A stretch of DNA of 64,000 nt from Pelagibius sp050043265 (GCA_050043265.1 JBHJIR010000087.1:23439-87438), one strand, 5' to 3'; counted from the first letter of the stretch, positions 27,001 through 35,836 are shown. The notes: generated by a model from the letters alone, not told the origin. A program made the numbers and translations.

Positions 27001-27598
27001 CGCCGCTGGCGGCGAAGGGGCCGGAGAGCGAGTCGGCGGCCAACTCGGCATTGAGGCCGTCGAGGATCTCCTCACGGCCGCTCCGCGCATCGCGATAACG
27101 CACGGTGCCGTCTTCGATCAGGAAACTATCCACCCGGATCGCCTGGTCTGGGCCCCCGCCGCCTTGGCCCCGCTCCGACTCCTCGGCGGATCCGCTCCCC
27201 GGTGCCGGTGCCGGGCCGAAGCGCCAATTGGCTCGGCCGTCAGCCAGCACCTCCAACAGCACCTGCGGCTTCACCAGGGTGACGCTTTCCACCAGGATCT
27301 CGCCGCGCAGCAACGGCAGCAGCGCCACGCTGATCTGCAGCTCCTCCAGCTGCACCATGGCGGGGCCGGAGCCACCCTCCAGGTTGGCCAGGGTGACCTC
27401 GCGGGCGGCGAAGGCGGGCCGCGGCAGCAGGTGCAGGCTGACATTGCCGGCGATCTCGAGATCGCGCCCGGTGTGTTCCTTCACCAGGGCCGCGATACGG
27501 CCCTTTTCGGCATTCCAGTCCCAGAAGCTGGGGGCCACCAGAAGGGCGGCTACCGCCACGGCAAGCAGGAGGACAAACGCAAGGGCGACTTTCTTCAC
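24095..27598 (-). CDS. AsmA-family envelope protein
   Basis: 1167 residues: one N-terminal membrane helix (about 4-24), an AsmA N-terminal region (WDWNAEKGRIAALVKEHTGRDLEIAGNVSL), a very long repetitive beta-rich middle, and a C-terminal AsmA-like region (LTGKADARETAVPGLDI, LVSALAGDGTLAG, LRGRDAVARTVGSVDLPGW). AsmA-like proteins form bridge-like grooves thought to move phospholipids between membranes. Several in-frame 12-15 bp tandem repeats (PSGAPSGTPSG at 26569-26604; ETSAGETSGE at 24187-24216) fall in loops or the tail. Monocistronic. Confidence 0.9.
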   Translation of the reverse strand: MKKVALAFVLLLAVAVAALLVAPSFWDWNAEKGRIAALVKEHTGRDLEIAGNVSLHLLPRPAFAAREVTLANLEGGSGPAMVQLEELQISVALLPLLRGEILVESVTLVKPQVLLEVLADGRANWRFGPAPAPGSGSAEESERGQGGGGPDQAIRVDSFLIEDGTVRYRDARSGREEILDGLNAELAADSLSGPFAASGAAVYHGVPLAFDFNLGQLVEAGATALSLSLKLPQAEAEATFIGALSRHEDLQTLRGRLQAEGGDLAGVLRALAIEGGSVDTGGAASGILAQAFTATAELSASSSEAAAESVKLTLGPLSLDGRLVATLDTVTGAPSGAPSGTPSGTGPDITAELSAKTVDLDKLLALQATARPPGAPAEGRAADAPPVAVAVLPGATPAAEESAGLPRGFSASIALGADALLYRGQTVRQLQVAARLEDGRLTLTQAAVQLPGSSKAALTGVLSTDGQGPRFSGKVTAESGNLRGMLQWLGVDVAAVPAERLRRMVLKTGLDASGDQLVLRNTDIQLDLSRVTGGAAVALRKRPGFGIALSVDKINLDAYLPAPGPEREGPAATAEQAAPLASPLTSGPAPAAAPLGLPVLGRFDANIDLRVGQMTYRGLPLDGLHLDATLQRGGLVVRNLAVADLVGSRGQFTGSLANVDRDASIDGSLDVSVTALSRLTKAFGVSTARQLPLESFTLSGAGNGNGEGLRFDQHLTALGGTLRAAGAATLQPAAGGAPSIDTALELNHPDLFVLLGELLRDAALPRDLGPAAVKGRLAASASDIRLSGLEGTLAGVALLGGDIALSLAGPRPRITAQLSTGQLPLAAVMAPVAAGSKATENSSGGSGSGSGSGLGTTAAGHERWSRQAFDLEGLRAFDGEVKLTAKTLLIDRLRLTAAEIEAVLADGVLDLQRFAAGAYGGALSLTGKADARETAVPGLDIALALSAADVELKGLLGDLADSDRFSGPVTLKSTLTSRGASEAALVSALAGDGTLAGTVTVAAKVEEQAGALVLGILGKKVKEIRGVTDSTTVLFSAFAGAPAAIDGSFVIAEGVARSDDLTLRGRDAVARTVGSVDLPGWRRDSTTDVFRDADPAKAYLTAKLKGPLDAPNVAIGGQPFQRNEAPAAGETSAGETSGEQPEQPAKPLKPEDILKEGVKGLLKGLGG
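26569..26604 (-). repeat. In-frame 12-bp tandem repeat in the AsmA gene
   Basis: Three copies of a unit like CGGAGGGGGTGC give repeated (G)APS/TPS residues in a linker. Confidence 0.75.
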
Positions 27599-28031
27599 GA
27601 GCGTTCTCTAATCCTTTTGCTTCACCGCCGGCATCCCGCTGAAGGCCATCACCGCAAGACGGCTCCGGGGGAGAGACATTGCAACGCAAACCAATTGCGC
27701 TAAGCTACTTTAAACGGGGGAACCCGGCAAAGCGGAAGGATCGTCCCGGCCCCGGCTAATGCGAAATTGGGGGCCACCGCCGAAGAGAGGCCGAGACCGA
27801 AGGGCTGACGAAAAATTGACGCCCTTTTCCGGTCCCGCAGATTTCCCGGTCTGGCGTTACGAAGTCGTAACACCCATATTGGGATAATGAGCAGCGGCAT
27901 GACGCCCTTCCCGACCCGGGCCATCCTGTAAGGGCCGGGCGACTTTAGTAAAGGGGCGACTCTAGTAAGGGAAAGGCGCGGCGAGCCGCAGTAACGAGCC
28001 CCAGCGACCGAGCCGACAACTGGTAGTGCCA
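27599..28031. other. Noncoding gap with palindromes and a tandem duplication
   Basis: No gene seen. It holds GTTACGA-AG-TCGTAAC (27856-27871), CCCA-TAT-TGGG (27873-27883), and two 17-bp tandem copies like GGGCGACTTTAGTAAAG (27938-27971). Confidence 0.6.
27856..27883. promoter_or_regulatory. Pair of adjacent palindromes
   Basis: A perfect 7-bp inverted repeat GTTACGA/TCGTAAC with 2-bp spacer, next to CCCA/TGGG with 3-bp spacer, and GATAAT just after. Possible operator and -10 region; no downstream gene is firmly linked. Confidence 0.35.
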
Positions 28032-28253
28032 ATGGGTGAAATCGTCGATCTTGATGCCTACCGCGCCGAGCAGCAGCGCCGGCGCCGTGAAGAGGCCCAA
28101 CGCAAGGCGCGCAGCAGAGCGCTGGCCGAACGTGGCGAGAACGGCCACACCCAGCCAACCAGCGCCAAGCCAACCAACGCCAAGCCCAGCAATGCTAAGC
28201 CCGACGCGGAGCCTCTGCCCGACACGGAGCCTCTGAAGGACGACCCGGCCTGA
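28032..28253 (+). CDS. Small basic MGEIVDLDAYR-type protein
   Basis: 73 residues beginning MGEIVDLDAYRAEQQRRRR. This start followed by a charged helix is seen in many short alphaproteobacterial hypothetical proteins. The second half is low complexity with SAKPTNAKPSNAKP and acidic repeats, so only the first 35 residues look structured. Function unknown. No strong SD precedes the ATG. It lies in a gap between the AsmA and P-type ATPase genes. Confidence 0.6.
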   Translation: MGEIVDLDAYRAEQQRRRREEAQRKARSRALAERGENGHTQPTSAKPTNAKPSNAKPDAEPLPDTEPLKDDPA

Positions 28254-28373
28254 ACCGCCGCCGGGTCGCGCAAACGCCACACCGCCTCCGGCAAGAAAAG
28301 TGGATGCCAGGAGAGGGCAAAGCCGTCGCGCCCGCTCAACCCTGACTTTTAATTTTGTCTTGTTGGCTGCCGC

Positions 28374-31133
28374 CTAGCGTGTTGTTTGAGGGCGGCGGCG
28401 CAGCCAGGCTTTACGCAATTCCACCACCGCCAGCAACGACAGCGCCAGGCCGGCCACCAGCACCCAGTCCTGCAGACTGATCGGCTGCACCGCCAGGATA
28501 TCGCTGAGGCCCGGCAGATACATGGCCGCGACGTGGCAGCCCTGCGCGCCGAAGATGGCGAACAGCAGGAAAGGATTCGTCCGCAGCGGCACCGCGAAGG
28601 CCGAGCGCCGTTCGGAGCGGGCGTTCAGCACATGCACGTTCTCGAACATCACCATCAGCAGCAGCAGCAGATTGCGCGCACGCTCCTCCGCCATGCCGCT
28701 TTCCAGCGCCACGTAATAGAATCCAAAGGCGCAGGCGCCCATATAAACGCCGGCCGTCACCACCTGTTCGATCATGCGCCGGTCGAACAGCGCCTCGCGC
28801 GGCGGCCTGGGTGCGCGCTGCAGGATGCCCGGCTCGCCCCCTTCCAGGGCCAGCGCGATATGCTGGATACCGTTGGTGACGAGGTTCAGCCACAGCAGTT
28901 GCACAGCGAAAAGCGGCAAGGGAACGCCGGAGAGGATGCCGAAGAAAAACAGCACGATCTCGCCGAGGCCGGTGGCGACCAGCAGAAAGATCAGCTTGCG
29001 CACGTTGTCGTAGGCGATGCGGCCTTCCTCGATCCCCGCGACGATGGAAGCGAAATTGTCGTCGGTGAGGATCAGGTCGGCGGCACCCCGGGCCACGTCG
29101 GTACCGTTCTTACCCATGGCCACGCCGATGTCGGCCTGCGCCAGAGCCGGTGCGTCGTTCACGCCGTCGCCGGTAACCGCCACCAGATGGCCGCTGCGCT
29201 GCAGGCAGCGGACGATCTCCAGCTTCTGGGTGGGTTCCACGCGGGCGAAGACGTCGGCGCCGTTGACCAGCGCATCGAAGGCCGCGGCGTCGCCCGCGTC
29301 CGCCGCCTTGGTCAGATCGCGCCCGCTCACCACCACCGGTGCGCCGCCTTCCCGCGTTGCACCGATACCGAGCTGTCTTGCGATGGTACGCGCGGTCGCT
29401 GGATGGTCGCCGGTCACCATGACGACCTCCACACCGGCGCTGCGGCAGCGCTCCACCGCCGCCGGCACCTCCGGCCGCACCGGATCCATCAGCCCGACGA
29501 GCCCCACCAGGCGCAGATAGCGCAGCGAGTCCGGCGCCGCCTTCTGCGCCGCTTCCTGCGAGACCACCCCACTCGCCACGGCCAGCACACGGTAGCCGGC
29601 GGCGGCCATGGCCTCGCCCGCCTCCAAGGCGCGGTCCCGGTCGACGCCATCGCACATCGGCAACACCGCCTCCAGCGCCCCCTTCACATGGGCGACAGCA
29701 ACCGGCTGGGCAGTGCCCTCGCCGGTTCCCTCCGGCGTGACGAAAACGGCACCGAAGCGGCGCTGCGGCTCGTAGGGGATCGCCGCCAGCAGGCGATGGC
29801 GCTGTTTGGCGTCACGCGGATCGACTTTCAGCTTGTGCGCCAGAACCAGGAAAGCGACGTCCACGGTATCGCCGACATGATGAACGTCGTCTTCGAACAG
29901 ATGGAGTTCCGCTTCATTGCACAAGGCGGCACTGTGCGCCAACCCGGCAAAGCCGGCCAGTTCCTGGCGGGTCGGCTCACGCCCGTCGACTGAAATGCCG
30001 CCGCGCGGGCGGTAGCCCTCACCGTCGACCTGCCCCATCACCGCCGGCCCGACGTCGTCGAACAGCAGGACCTGTTTCACCGGCAGTTCGTTGCAGGTCA
30101 GCGTACCGGTCTTGTCGCTGGCGACCAGGGTACAGGCGCCGAGCCCCTCCACCGCCGGCAGCGCGCGCACGATCACGTTGCGCCGGGCCATGCGCGAAGT
30201 CGCCACCGTCAGCGCGACGGTGATCGCCACCGGCAGGCCTTCCGGGATCGCCGCCACGGCCAGGGCCACCGCGACCAGGAAGACCGTGATCAGCGGCAGC
30301 CCCTGGGCGATCTGCACCGCCGCCAGCGCAGCGATGGCGACCACCGTGGCAATGCCGATCCAGCGGCTGAACTGTTCCAGGCGGTGAATCAGCGGCGGCA
30401 CCGCCTGGCCGGGCGCCGCCAGCGCCGAGGCGATGCGGCCGATCTGCGTCTCCGCCCCGGTAGAGGTCACCACCGCCTGGGCGCGGCCCGTCAGCACCGT
30501 CGCGCCGGCAAACAGCAGGTTGCAGCGCTCCGCCATCGGCGCGGCTTCGGGCAGCACCGCCTCCGGATCCTTGTCCACCGGCATCGACTCGCCGGTCAGC
30601 AGGGATTCGTCGACGGACAACTCCTGCTGTCTGATGAGGCGCAGGTCGGCGGGCACCAGCGCGCCCGATTCCAGGCGCACCATGTCGCCCGGGACCAGCT
30701 CGGTCGCCGGCACGCTACGCGGCTGCCCGCCGCGCACGACCGTCGCCATGGTCTGCAGCATGCGGTCCAGCGCCGCGGCGCTTCGCTCGGCCTTCCATTC
30801 CTGCGCCACACCGATCACCGCGTTCACCTGCAGGACCACGAAGATGAAGACCGCGTCGGTCCAGTCGCCGATGAAAAGGGAAACTACCGTGGCGGCCAGC
30901 AGCAGGTACACCAACGGGCTGGCGAACTGGCGCAGATAGAGCGTGGCGACCGGTGTACCCTCGCGCCGCGGCAGGCGGTTCTCGCCATAGCGCGCCAGGC
31001 GCGCCGCCGCCTCTTCCGCCGACAACCCTTGCGGCGAACCCTCCAGGGACTGCAGCGTGTTCTCCGCCGTCAGCGCATGCCAAGCGCCGCGCGGCCGCAC
31101 GGCAACAGAAACGGAGGGACGGGAGTCAGTCAT
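28374..31133 (-). CDS. P2-type cation-transporting ATPase
   Basis: 919 residues. N-terminal cation-ATPase domain (about 15-85), actuator with VDESLLTGES, phosphorylation motif SDKTGTLTCNE (Asp near 345), nucleotide-binding domain, GDGVNDAPALAQADIGVAMG, and about ten membrane helices. PEGLP in helix 4 and the overall layout place it among P2 (Ca/Mn or Na/K-like) pumps rather than heavy-metal P1B pumps: there is no CPC motif or metal-binding CxxC. Exact ion unknown. It lies 126 bp downstream of the FAD-linked oxidase on the same strand but is probably a separate unit. Confidence 0.92.
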   Translation of the reverse strand: MTDSRPSVSVAVRPRGAWHALTAENTLQSLEGSPQGLSAEEAAARLARYGENRLPRREGTPVATLYLRQFASPLVYLLLAATVVSLFIGDWTDAVFIFVVLQVNAVIGVAQEWKAERSAAALDRMLQTMATVVRGGQPRSVPATELVPGDMVRLESGALVPADLRLIRQQELSVDESLLTGESMPVDKDPEAVLPEAAPMAERCNLLFAGATVLTGRAQAVVTSTGAETQIGRIASALAAPGQAVPPLIHRLEQFSRWIGIATVVAIAALAAVQIAQGLPLITVFLVAVALAVAAIPEGLPVAITVALTVATSRMARRNVIVRALPAVEGLGACTLVASDKTGTLTCNELPVKQVLLFDDVGPAVMGQVDGEGYRPRGGISVDGREPTRQELAGFAGLAHSAALCNEAELHLFEDDVHHVGDTVDVAFLVLAHKLKVDPRDAKQRHRLLAAIPYEPQRRFGAVFVTPEGTGEGTAQPVAVAHVKGALEAVLPMCDGVDRDRALEAGEAMAAAGYRVLAVASGVVSQEAAQKAAPDSLRYLRLVGLVGLMDPVRPEVPAAVERCRSAGVEVVMVTGDHPATARTIARQLGIGATREGGAPVVVSGRDLTKAADAGDAAAFDALVNGADVFARVEPTQKLEIVRCLQRSGHLVAVTGDGVNDAPALAQADIGVAMGKNGTDVARGAADLILTDDNFASIVAGIEEGRIAYDNVRKLIFLLVATGLGEIVLFFFGILSGVPLPLFAVQLLWLNLVTNGIQHIALALEGGEPGILQRAPRPPREALFDRRMIEQVVTAGVYMGACAFGFYYVALESGMAEERARNLLLLLMVMFENVHVLNARSERRSAFAVPLRTNPFLLFAIFGAQGCHVAAMYLPGLSDILAVQPISLQDWVLVAGLALSLLAVVELRKAWLRRRPQTTR

Positions 31134-31258
31134 CGCAGCGCAGCATGCGGGGTAGAGCGAAGGCCCGCAAGCGACAGAATTGTCGCGGGCCGACTCGTCA
31201 CCTCAGGATACGGCGGCGGGCACCGGAAGTATCGGGACGCACCGCTGCGCGGCGCCCG

Positions 31259-32659
31259 TCAGGCCGGCAGGATCTTGCCTGGATTCATGATGTTGTCGGG
31301 GTCCAGGGCCTGCTTCACCTGGCGCATCACCGACAGCGCATCGCCGTGTTCGGCCTGCAGGAAGCGCATCTTGCCGGTGCCCACGCCGTGCTCGCCGGTG
31401 CAGGTGCCGCCCATGGCCAGCGCCCGCATCACCATGCGCTCGTTGACGCCTTCGGCCTTCGTCATGTCCTGCGGGTCGTCGGGGTCCAGCAGGAAGGTGA
31501 GGTGGAAGTTGCCGTCGCCGACGTGGCCGACGATCGGTGCCAGCACGCCCGAGGCGTCGATATCCTTGCGGGATTCCAGGATGCATTCGGCCAGACGCGA
31601 GATCGGCACGCAGACATCGGTGGCCCAGGCCTTGGCGCCCGGTTTCAGCGCCAGGCAGGCGAAATAGGCGTCGTGACGCGCCTGCCACAGCTTGTTGCGG
31701 TCTTCCTGGCGGGTCACCCAGTTGAAGTTCGACCCGCCGTGCTCCTGCACGATCTCGCCGACCAACTCGGCCTGTTCCTTCGCCCAGGCGTCGGTGCCAT
31801 GGAATTCGAAGAACAGCGTCGGTTTCACCGGATAGTCGAGCTTCGAATAGGCGTTGATCGCCCCCACCTGGATTTCGTCCAGCAGCTCGATCCGGGCAAT
31901 CGGAATGCCGGACTGGATGGTCAGGATGACGCTGTCGACGGCCCCCGCGAGACTGTCGAAGGAACACACCGCCGCGGCCATGGCTTCCGGGATGCCGTAG
32001 AGGCGCAGCTGTACCTCGGTGATGATGCCCAGGGTACCTTCGGAGCCGACGAAAAGGCGCGTCAGGTCGTAGCCCGACGCCGACTTGCGCGCCCGCCCGC
32101 CGGTGCGGATGATCCGCCCATCGGCCATCACCACGGTCAGGCCCATGACGTTGGTTCGCATGGTGCCGTAGCGCACCGCGTTGGTGCCGGAGGCCGAGGT
32201 CGCCGCCATGCCGCCCAGCGAGGCGTCGGCGCCGGGGTCGATGGGGAAGAACAGGCCGGTGTCGCGCAGGTGGGTGTTCAGCGCCTTGCGCGTGACTCCG
32301 GCCTGGACGCGGCAGTCGAGGTCGGCCTCGTTGACCTCCAGGATCGTGTTCATGGCCGATAGGTCGATGCAGACGCCGCCCTTCGGGGCCTGGACCTGCC
32401 CCTCCAGAGAAGTGCCGGTGCCGAAGGCGATGACCGGACACTTATGGGCCGCGCAGAGCTTCACGATCGCCGCCACCTCCTCGGTGGTCTCGGCGAAGGC
32501 CACCGCGTCGGGCGCCTCCATGGCGTGGTAGGAAGCGTCCTTGCCGTGGTGCTCGCGCACCGCCCAGGCGGTCGACAGCCGCTCGCCCAGTAGTTCGCGC
32601 AGCGCGTCGATCAGCGGGTCATCAACCTGATTTCGGGTATCGTGTGCGGCCTCGGCCAT
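31259..32659 (-). CDS. FAD-binding 2-hydroxyacid (D-lactate-type) dehydrogenase
   Basis: 466 residues of the GlcD/Dld family, which oxidise D-2-hydroxy acids and pass electrons to cytochrome c or quinone. The FAD-binding PCMH domain (about 50-225) has FGTGTSLEGQ, DPGADASLGGMAATSASGTNA and RYGTMRTNVMGL; the C-terminal oxidase domain has HVGDGNFH and GTCTGEHGVGTGK with its conserved metal and substrate residues. ATG 32659 has AGGAGA about 6 nt upstream. It follows the TRAP genes, suggesting oxidation of an imported acid. Substrate not determined. Confidence 0.93.
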   Translation of the reverse strand: MAEAAHDTRNQVDDPLIDALRELLGERLSTAWAVREHHGKDASYHAMEAPDAVAFAETTEEVAAIVKLCAAHKCPVIAFGTGTSLEGQVQAPKGGVCIDLSAMNTILEVNEADLDCRVQAGVTRKALNTHLRDTGLFFPIDPGADASLGGMAATSASGTNAVRYGTMRTNVMGLTVVMADGRIIRTGGRARKSASGYDLTRLFVGSEGTLGIITEVQLRLYGIPEAMAAAVCSFDSLAGAVDSVILTIQSGIPIARIELLDEIQVGAINAYSKLDYPVKPTLFFEFHGTDAWAKEQAELVGEIVQEHGGSNFNWVTRQEDRNKLWQARHDAYFACLALKPGAKAWATDVCVPISRLAECILESRKDIDASGVLAPIVGHVGDGNFHLTFLLDPDDPQDMTKAEGVNERMVMRALAMGGTCTGEHGVGTGKMRFLQAEHGDALSVMRQVKQALDPDNIMNPGKILPA

Positions 32660-32737
32660 CGCTTTGTCTCCTGATATCGCGGCGGCACTATAGCAGAGGT
32701 GGCCCGCCGGCACACAATGGGCCTCTTGGAGGCTCAA

Positions 32738-32795
32738 AAGGCCCGGAAACCAAGGCTCGGAAACCAAGGCCGGGAAGACTAGGGCCTGGAAGACT
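32738..32795. repeat. 14-15 bp tandem repeat at the end of dctM
   Basis: About four degenerate copies (14, 14, 15 and 15 bp), with cores GGAAACCAAGGC and GGAAGACTAAGGC. The array runs up to and through the dctM stop codon (32794-32796) into the spacer before the oxidase gene. Confidence 0.75.
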
Positions 32796-34101
32796 AAGGC
32801 CCCGGCCGCATCTGGGCGGGCAGCCAGGTGGCGATTTCCGGAAAGGCCACCACCAGCAGGACCGCCAGCACCATGATCCCGAACATCGGCAGGGCGGCGC
32901 GGGCGATGAAGGGGATCTCGTGGTGGGTCATGCCCTGCAGGACGAAGAGGTTGAAGCCGACCGGCGGGGTGATCTGCGCCATCTCCCCCACGATGACCAG
33001 GAAGATGCCGACCCACAGCATGTCGATGCCGGCCTGGCGCACCATCGGCTCGACCACCGCCATGGTCAGCACCACGGCGGAGATGCCGTCCAGGAAGCAG
33101 CCGAGCACGATGTAGAACACCGTCAGCGCGGCGATGAGGGCCAGCGGCGACAGCTCCAGCGTGCCGATCCAGGCCGCGAGGTCGCGCGGCAGGCCGGTGA
33201 AGCCCATGGCCAGGGTGAGGAACTTGGCCCCGGCGAGGATGAGGGCGATCATGCAGGAAGTGCGCACCGCGCCCATCAGGCTCTCGGTGAAGCTGTCGCG
33301 GGTGAGCGAGCCCTGCAGCAGCGAGATCACCAGGGCACCGCCGACGCCCAGCACGGCGGCCTCGGGCGCCGTGGCGATGCCGGCATAGATCGACCCCAGC
33401 ACGGCCAGGATCAGCAGGATGACCGGCAGCAGGGAAAGGGAATCGCGGACCTTGTGCAGGATGCCGGAAGCCGCCCCGCGCGGCGGCATCCGCTCCGGCT
33501 TCACCAGCGCGCGCACGATGATGTAGCCCATGAAAAGCAGCGCCAGCATGATGCCGGGGAACACCCCGGCCATGAACAGGCCGGCGATCGACTCGTTCAC
33601 GGTCACACCGTAGACGATGAGGATGATCGACGGCGGGATCAGCAGGCCGAGGGTGCCGGCGCCGGCCAGGGTGCCGATGATCATCTCTTCGGGATAGCCG
33701 CGCCGGCGCAGTTCGGGGAGCGACATCTTGCCGACGGTGGCGACGGTGGCGGCGGAGGAGCCGGAGATCGCGGCAAACAGGGCACAGCCGGCGACGTTCA
33801 CGTGCAGCAGGCGCCCGGGCAGGCCGCCGAGCCAGGGCGTCAGGCCCTTGAAGAGGTCCTCCGACAGGCGCGTGCGGAACAGGATCTCGCCCATCCAGAT
33901 GAACAGCGGCAGCGCCGTCAGCGTCCACGACGACGACGCACTCCAGATCGTCGTCGCCATGGCGTCGCCGACCGGGCGGCCGGTGAACAGCTCCATGCCG
34001 ACCAGCGCAACGCCGAGCAGCGAGAGGCCGACCCAGACACCGCTGCCGAGCAGGAAGAACAGCACGCCGAGGAAGATCAGGACCAGCAGCAGGTTTTCCA
34101 T
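32794..34101 (-). CDS. dctM: TRAP transporter large permease (DctM type)
   Basis: 435 residues with about 12 membrane helices. It has the family motifs SGSSAATVATVGKMSLPELRRRGY (in two parts), GAGTLGLLIPPSIILIVYG and QITPPVGFNLFVLQG. It is the sodium-driven channel subunit of a tripartite ATP-independent periplasmic transporter for organic acids. The start at 34101 lies 8 nt after the dctQ stop; a longer frame would run through dctQ. Confidence 0.96.
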   Translation of the reverse strand: MENLLLVLIFLGVLFFLLGSGVWVGLSLLGVALVGMELFTGRPVGDAMATTIWSASSSWTLTALPLFIWMGEILFRTRLSEDLFKGLTPWLGGLPGRLLHVNVAGCALFAAISGSSAATVATVGKMSLPELRRRGYPEEMIIGTLAGAGTLGLLIPPSIILIVYGVTVNESIAGLFMAGVFPGIMLALLFMGYIIVRALVKPERMPPRGAASGILHKVRDSLSLLPVILLILAVLGSIYAGIATAPEAAVLGVGGALVISLLQGSLTRDSFTESLMGAVRTSCMIALILAGAKFLTLAMGFTGLPRDLAAWIGTLELSPLALIAALTVFYIVLGCFLDGISAVVLTMAVVEPMVRQAGIDMLWVGIFLVIVGEMAQITPPVGFNLFVLQGMTHHEIPFIARAALPMFGIMVLAVLLVVAFPEIATWLPAQMRPGP

Positions 34102-34109
34102 CGCGCGCC

Positions 34110-34652
34110 TTACTCCCCCACCACGTCTTCGGGCGGCGCGTCTTCCGGCGCCGATTTGCGGCCCTCGATGGGGGCGCCAAGCGCGACCGAGACCAGGCGG
34201 TCGGCCAGCGCCACGGCCAGCAGCACGGCGCCGGCGGCCATGCCGATCTGCGGGATCCACAGCGGCGTCGCGTCGGCGCCTTCGCTGATGTCGCCCAGCA
34301 TGAGGGAGACGCGCACCATCTTCACCGCATACCAGGCGAGATAGCCGGCCAGGAAGGTCCCGACCGAAAGGCACCAAAGCTCCGCCGCGCGGCGTGTCCG
34401 ACCGGTGAACTTGTCGATGAAGAGCGCAACGCGGATGTGGCCGCCCTTGCCGAAGGTATAGGCCAGTGCCAGGAAAGAGGAACTGGCCATGGCGTAGCCG
34501 GCGTAGACCGTGAGCCCCGGCACATAGAGGCCCAGCAGGCGGGTGACGATGGACAGCAGCACCAGAACGGCGATGGCGACCAGGAACATACCGGCCAAAG
34601 CCCCGGCGGCCAGGTAGAGCCGGTCGAGCGACCTACGCATTGTCGGAATCAC
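34110..34652 (-). CDS. dctQ: TRAP transporter small permease (DctQ type)
   Basis: 180 residues with four membrane helices (about 11-31, 44-64, 88-108, 132-152) and the DctQ feature GHIRVALFIDKFTGRTRR. Start is either GTG 34652 (AGGGGG just upstream) or ATG 34640, both giving the helix LDRLYLAAGALAG. The acidic C-terminus (APEDAPPEDVVGE) is cytoplasmic. It lies between dctP and dctM; a strong hairpin separates it from dctP. Confidence 0.92.
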   Translation of the reverse strand: MIPTMRRSLDRLYLAAGALAGMFLVAIAVLVLLSIVTRLLGLYVPGLTVYAGYAMASSSFLALAYTFGKGGHIRVALFIDKFTGRTRRAAELWCLSVGTFLAGYLAWYAVKMVRVSLMLGDISEGADATPLWIPQIGMAAGAVLLAVALADRLVSVALGAPIEGRKSAPEDAPPEDVVGE

Positions 34653-34663
34653 TGCCCCCTAAA

Positions 34664-34696
34664 AGAAGCGCGGCCGGTGAAATCCTCACCGGCCGC
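34664..34696 (-). terminator. Attenuating hairpin between dctP and dctQ
   Basis: On the minus strand a perfect 11-bp stem GCGGCCGGTGA/TCACCGGCCGC with a 5-nt loop is followed by GCTTCTTTT. It sits inside the TRAP operon and probably lets the binding protein be made in excess over the membrane subunits. Confidence 0.8.
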
Positions 34697-34709
34697 TGAC
34701 TTCCAGGAC

Positions 34710-35696
34710 TTACATCTTTTTATAGGCGTCGATCACGGCTTTGCCGTCGGCGCCGGCGTTCTCAAGCCATTCTTCGGTCATGGTGGCGCCGATCTTTTCG
34801 AAGTCGGCCTTCAGCTTGTCGCTCGGGGCTTCGACGACCATGCCGTTGGCTGCGAGCTGGTCCTTGTACCAGCCGGACAGCTCGCGGGCCTTGTCCCAGC
34901 CGGTCTTTTCGGCGTTGGCCGCGGCGTCCAGCACGATCTTCTGCAGATTGGCGTCGAGGCCTTCCCAGGCCGCCTTGTTCACCACCACCATGTTCTTCGG
35001 CAGCCAGGCCTGCACGTCGTACCAGTATTTCACGTGCTCCCAGATCTTGCGGTCATAGCCGGTCGAGCCGGAGGAGATCATGGAGTCGGCAACGCCGGTC
35101 GCGAAGGCCTGGCTCAGTTCGGCCGCTTCGATCTTGGTCGGCACGGCACACATCAGTTCGGCAAGCCGCGAGGTCGCCGCGTTGTAGGCACGGAACTTGG
35201 TGCCCTTCATGTCTTCGGCCGAGGCGACCGAGGTCTTGTTGTAGAGCCCCTGCGGCGGCCACGGCACCGTGTAAAGCAGCACCAGGCCGGCCTCGTCGAG
35301 GGTCTTTTCCAGCTGCGGCTTGGAGGCCTGGTACAGCTTCCAGGAGTCGTCGAAGCTGGTCGCCAGGAACGGCAGGGCGTCGACCTCGAACAGCGGGTTT
35401 TCGTTGCCCAGCGCCGAGATCAGACGCTCGCCGCTCGGCGCCTGGCCGGTGCGCACGGCCCGGTAGATCTCGCCGCCGCCGAACAGCGATCCGCCCGGAT
35501 GGGTAACGATCTCCAGTTCCCCGCCGGAGGCTTTGGTGACCTCCTCGGCGAACTTGGCCGCGTTTTCGGAATGGTAGTTGCTGGCGGCGTAGGCCAGCGG
35601 CATGTCCCACTTCTCGGCCGCCACGGCGGCACCGGCCGTCAGGCCCAGCGCGACGGCGGAAGCGATCCCACCAAGGGATTTAGCGAAGAAATTCAT
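34710..35696 (-). CDS. dctP: TRAP transporter substrate-binding protein (DctP type)
   Basis: 328 residues with a signal peptide cleaved near AAVAA-EK. The mature protein has the DctP fold, with TKFRAYNAATSRLAELM holding the conserved Arg that binds the ligand carboxylate, and WLPKNMVVVNKAAWEGLD. The ligand is an organic acid of unknown identity. Some DctP proteins (Bordetella DctP6/DctP7) bind pyroglutamate, which would fit the 5-oxoprolinase that shares this operon's upstream element. GGGAGACG supports the ATG. First gene of dctPQM-oxidase. Confidence 0.95.
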   Translation of the reverse strand: MNFFAKSLGGIASAVALGLTAGAAVAAEKWDMPLAYAASNYHSENAAKFAEEVTKASGGELEIVTHPGGSLFGGGEIYRAVRTGQAPSGERLISALGNENPLFEVDALPFLATSFDDSWKLYQASKPQLEKTLDEAGLVLLYTVPWPPQGLYNKTSVASAEDMKGTKFRAYNAATSRLAELMCAVPTKIEAAELSQAFATGVADSMISSGSTGYDRKIWEHVKYWYDVQAWLPKNMVVVNKAAWEGLDANLQKIVLDAAANAEKTGWDKARELSGWYKDQLAANGMVVEAPSDKLKADFEKIGATMTEEWLENAGADGKAVIDAYKKM

Positions 35697-35794
35697 GATG
35701 TCGTCTCCCTGTTAGGCCTTCGGCAGGGCATTGATGCCCGCTGAATTTTCCCGGCCCGATTTCCCAGTCCTAATTCTCAGTCCCATTCCCCTTG

Positions 35795-35836
35795 GGCCTG
35801 CCCGTCTCGGCCTGCCCGTCTGGGCCTGCCCCTCCC
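35795..35836. repeat. 14-bp tandem repeat upstream of dctP
   Basis: Three copies of GGCCTGCCCGTCTC (35795-35808, 35809-35822, 35823-35836), the last with 2-3 changes. Confidence 0.75.

Noticed and set aside
32660..34180. 500-codon extension of the FAD oxidase frame upstream
   Set aside because: It overlaps dctM out of frame and encodes Arg/His-rich nonsense; ATG 32659 with AGGAGA is the clear start.
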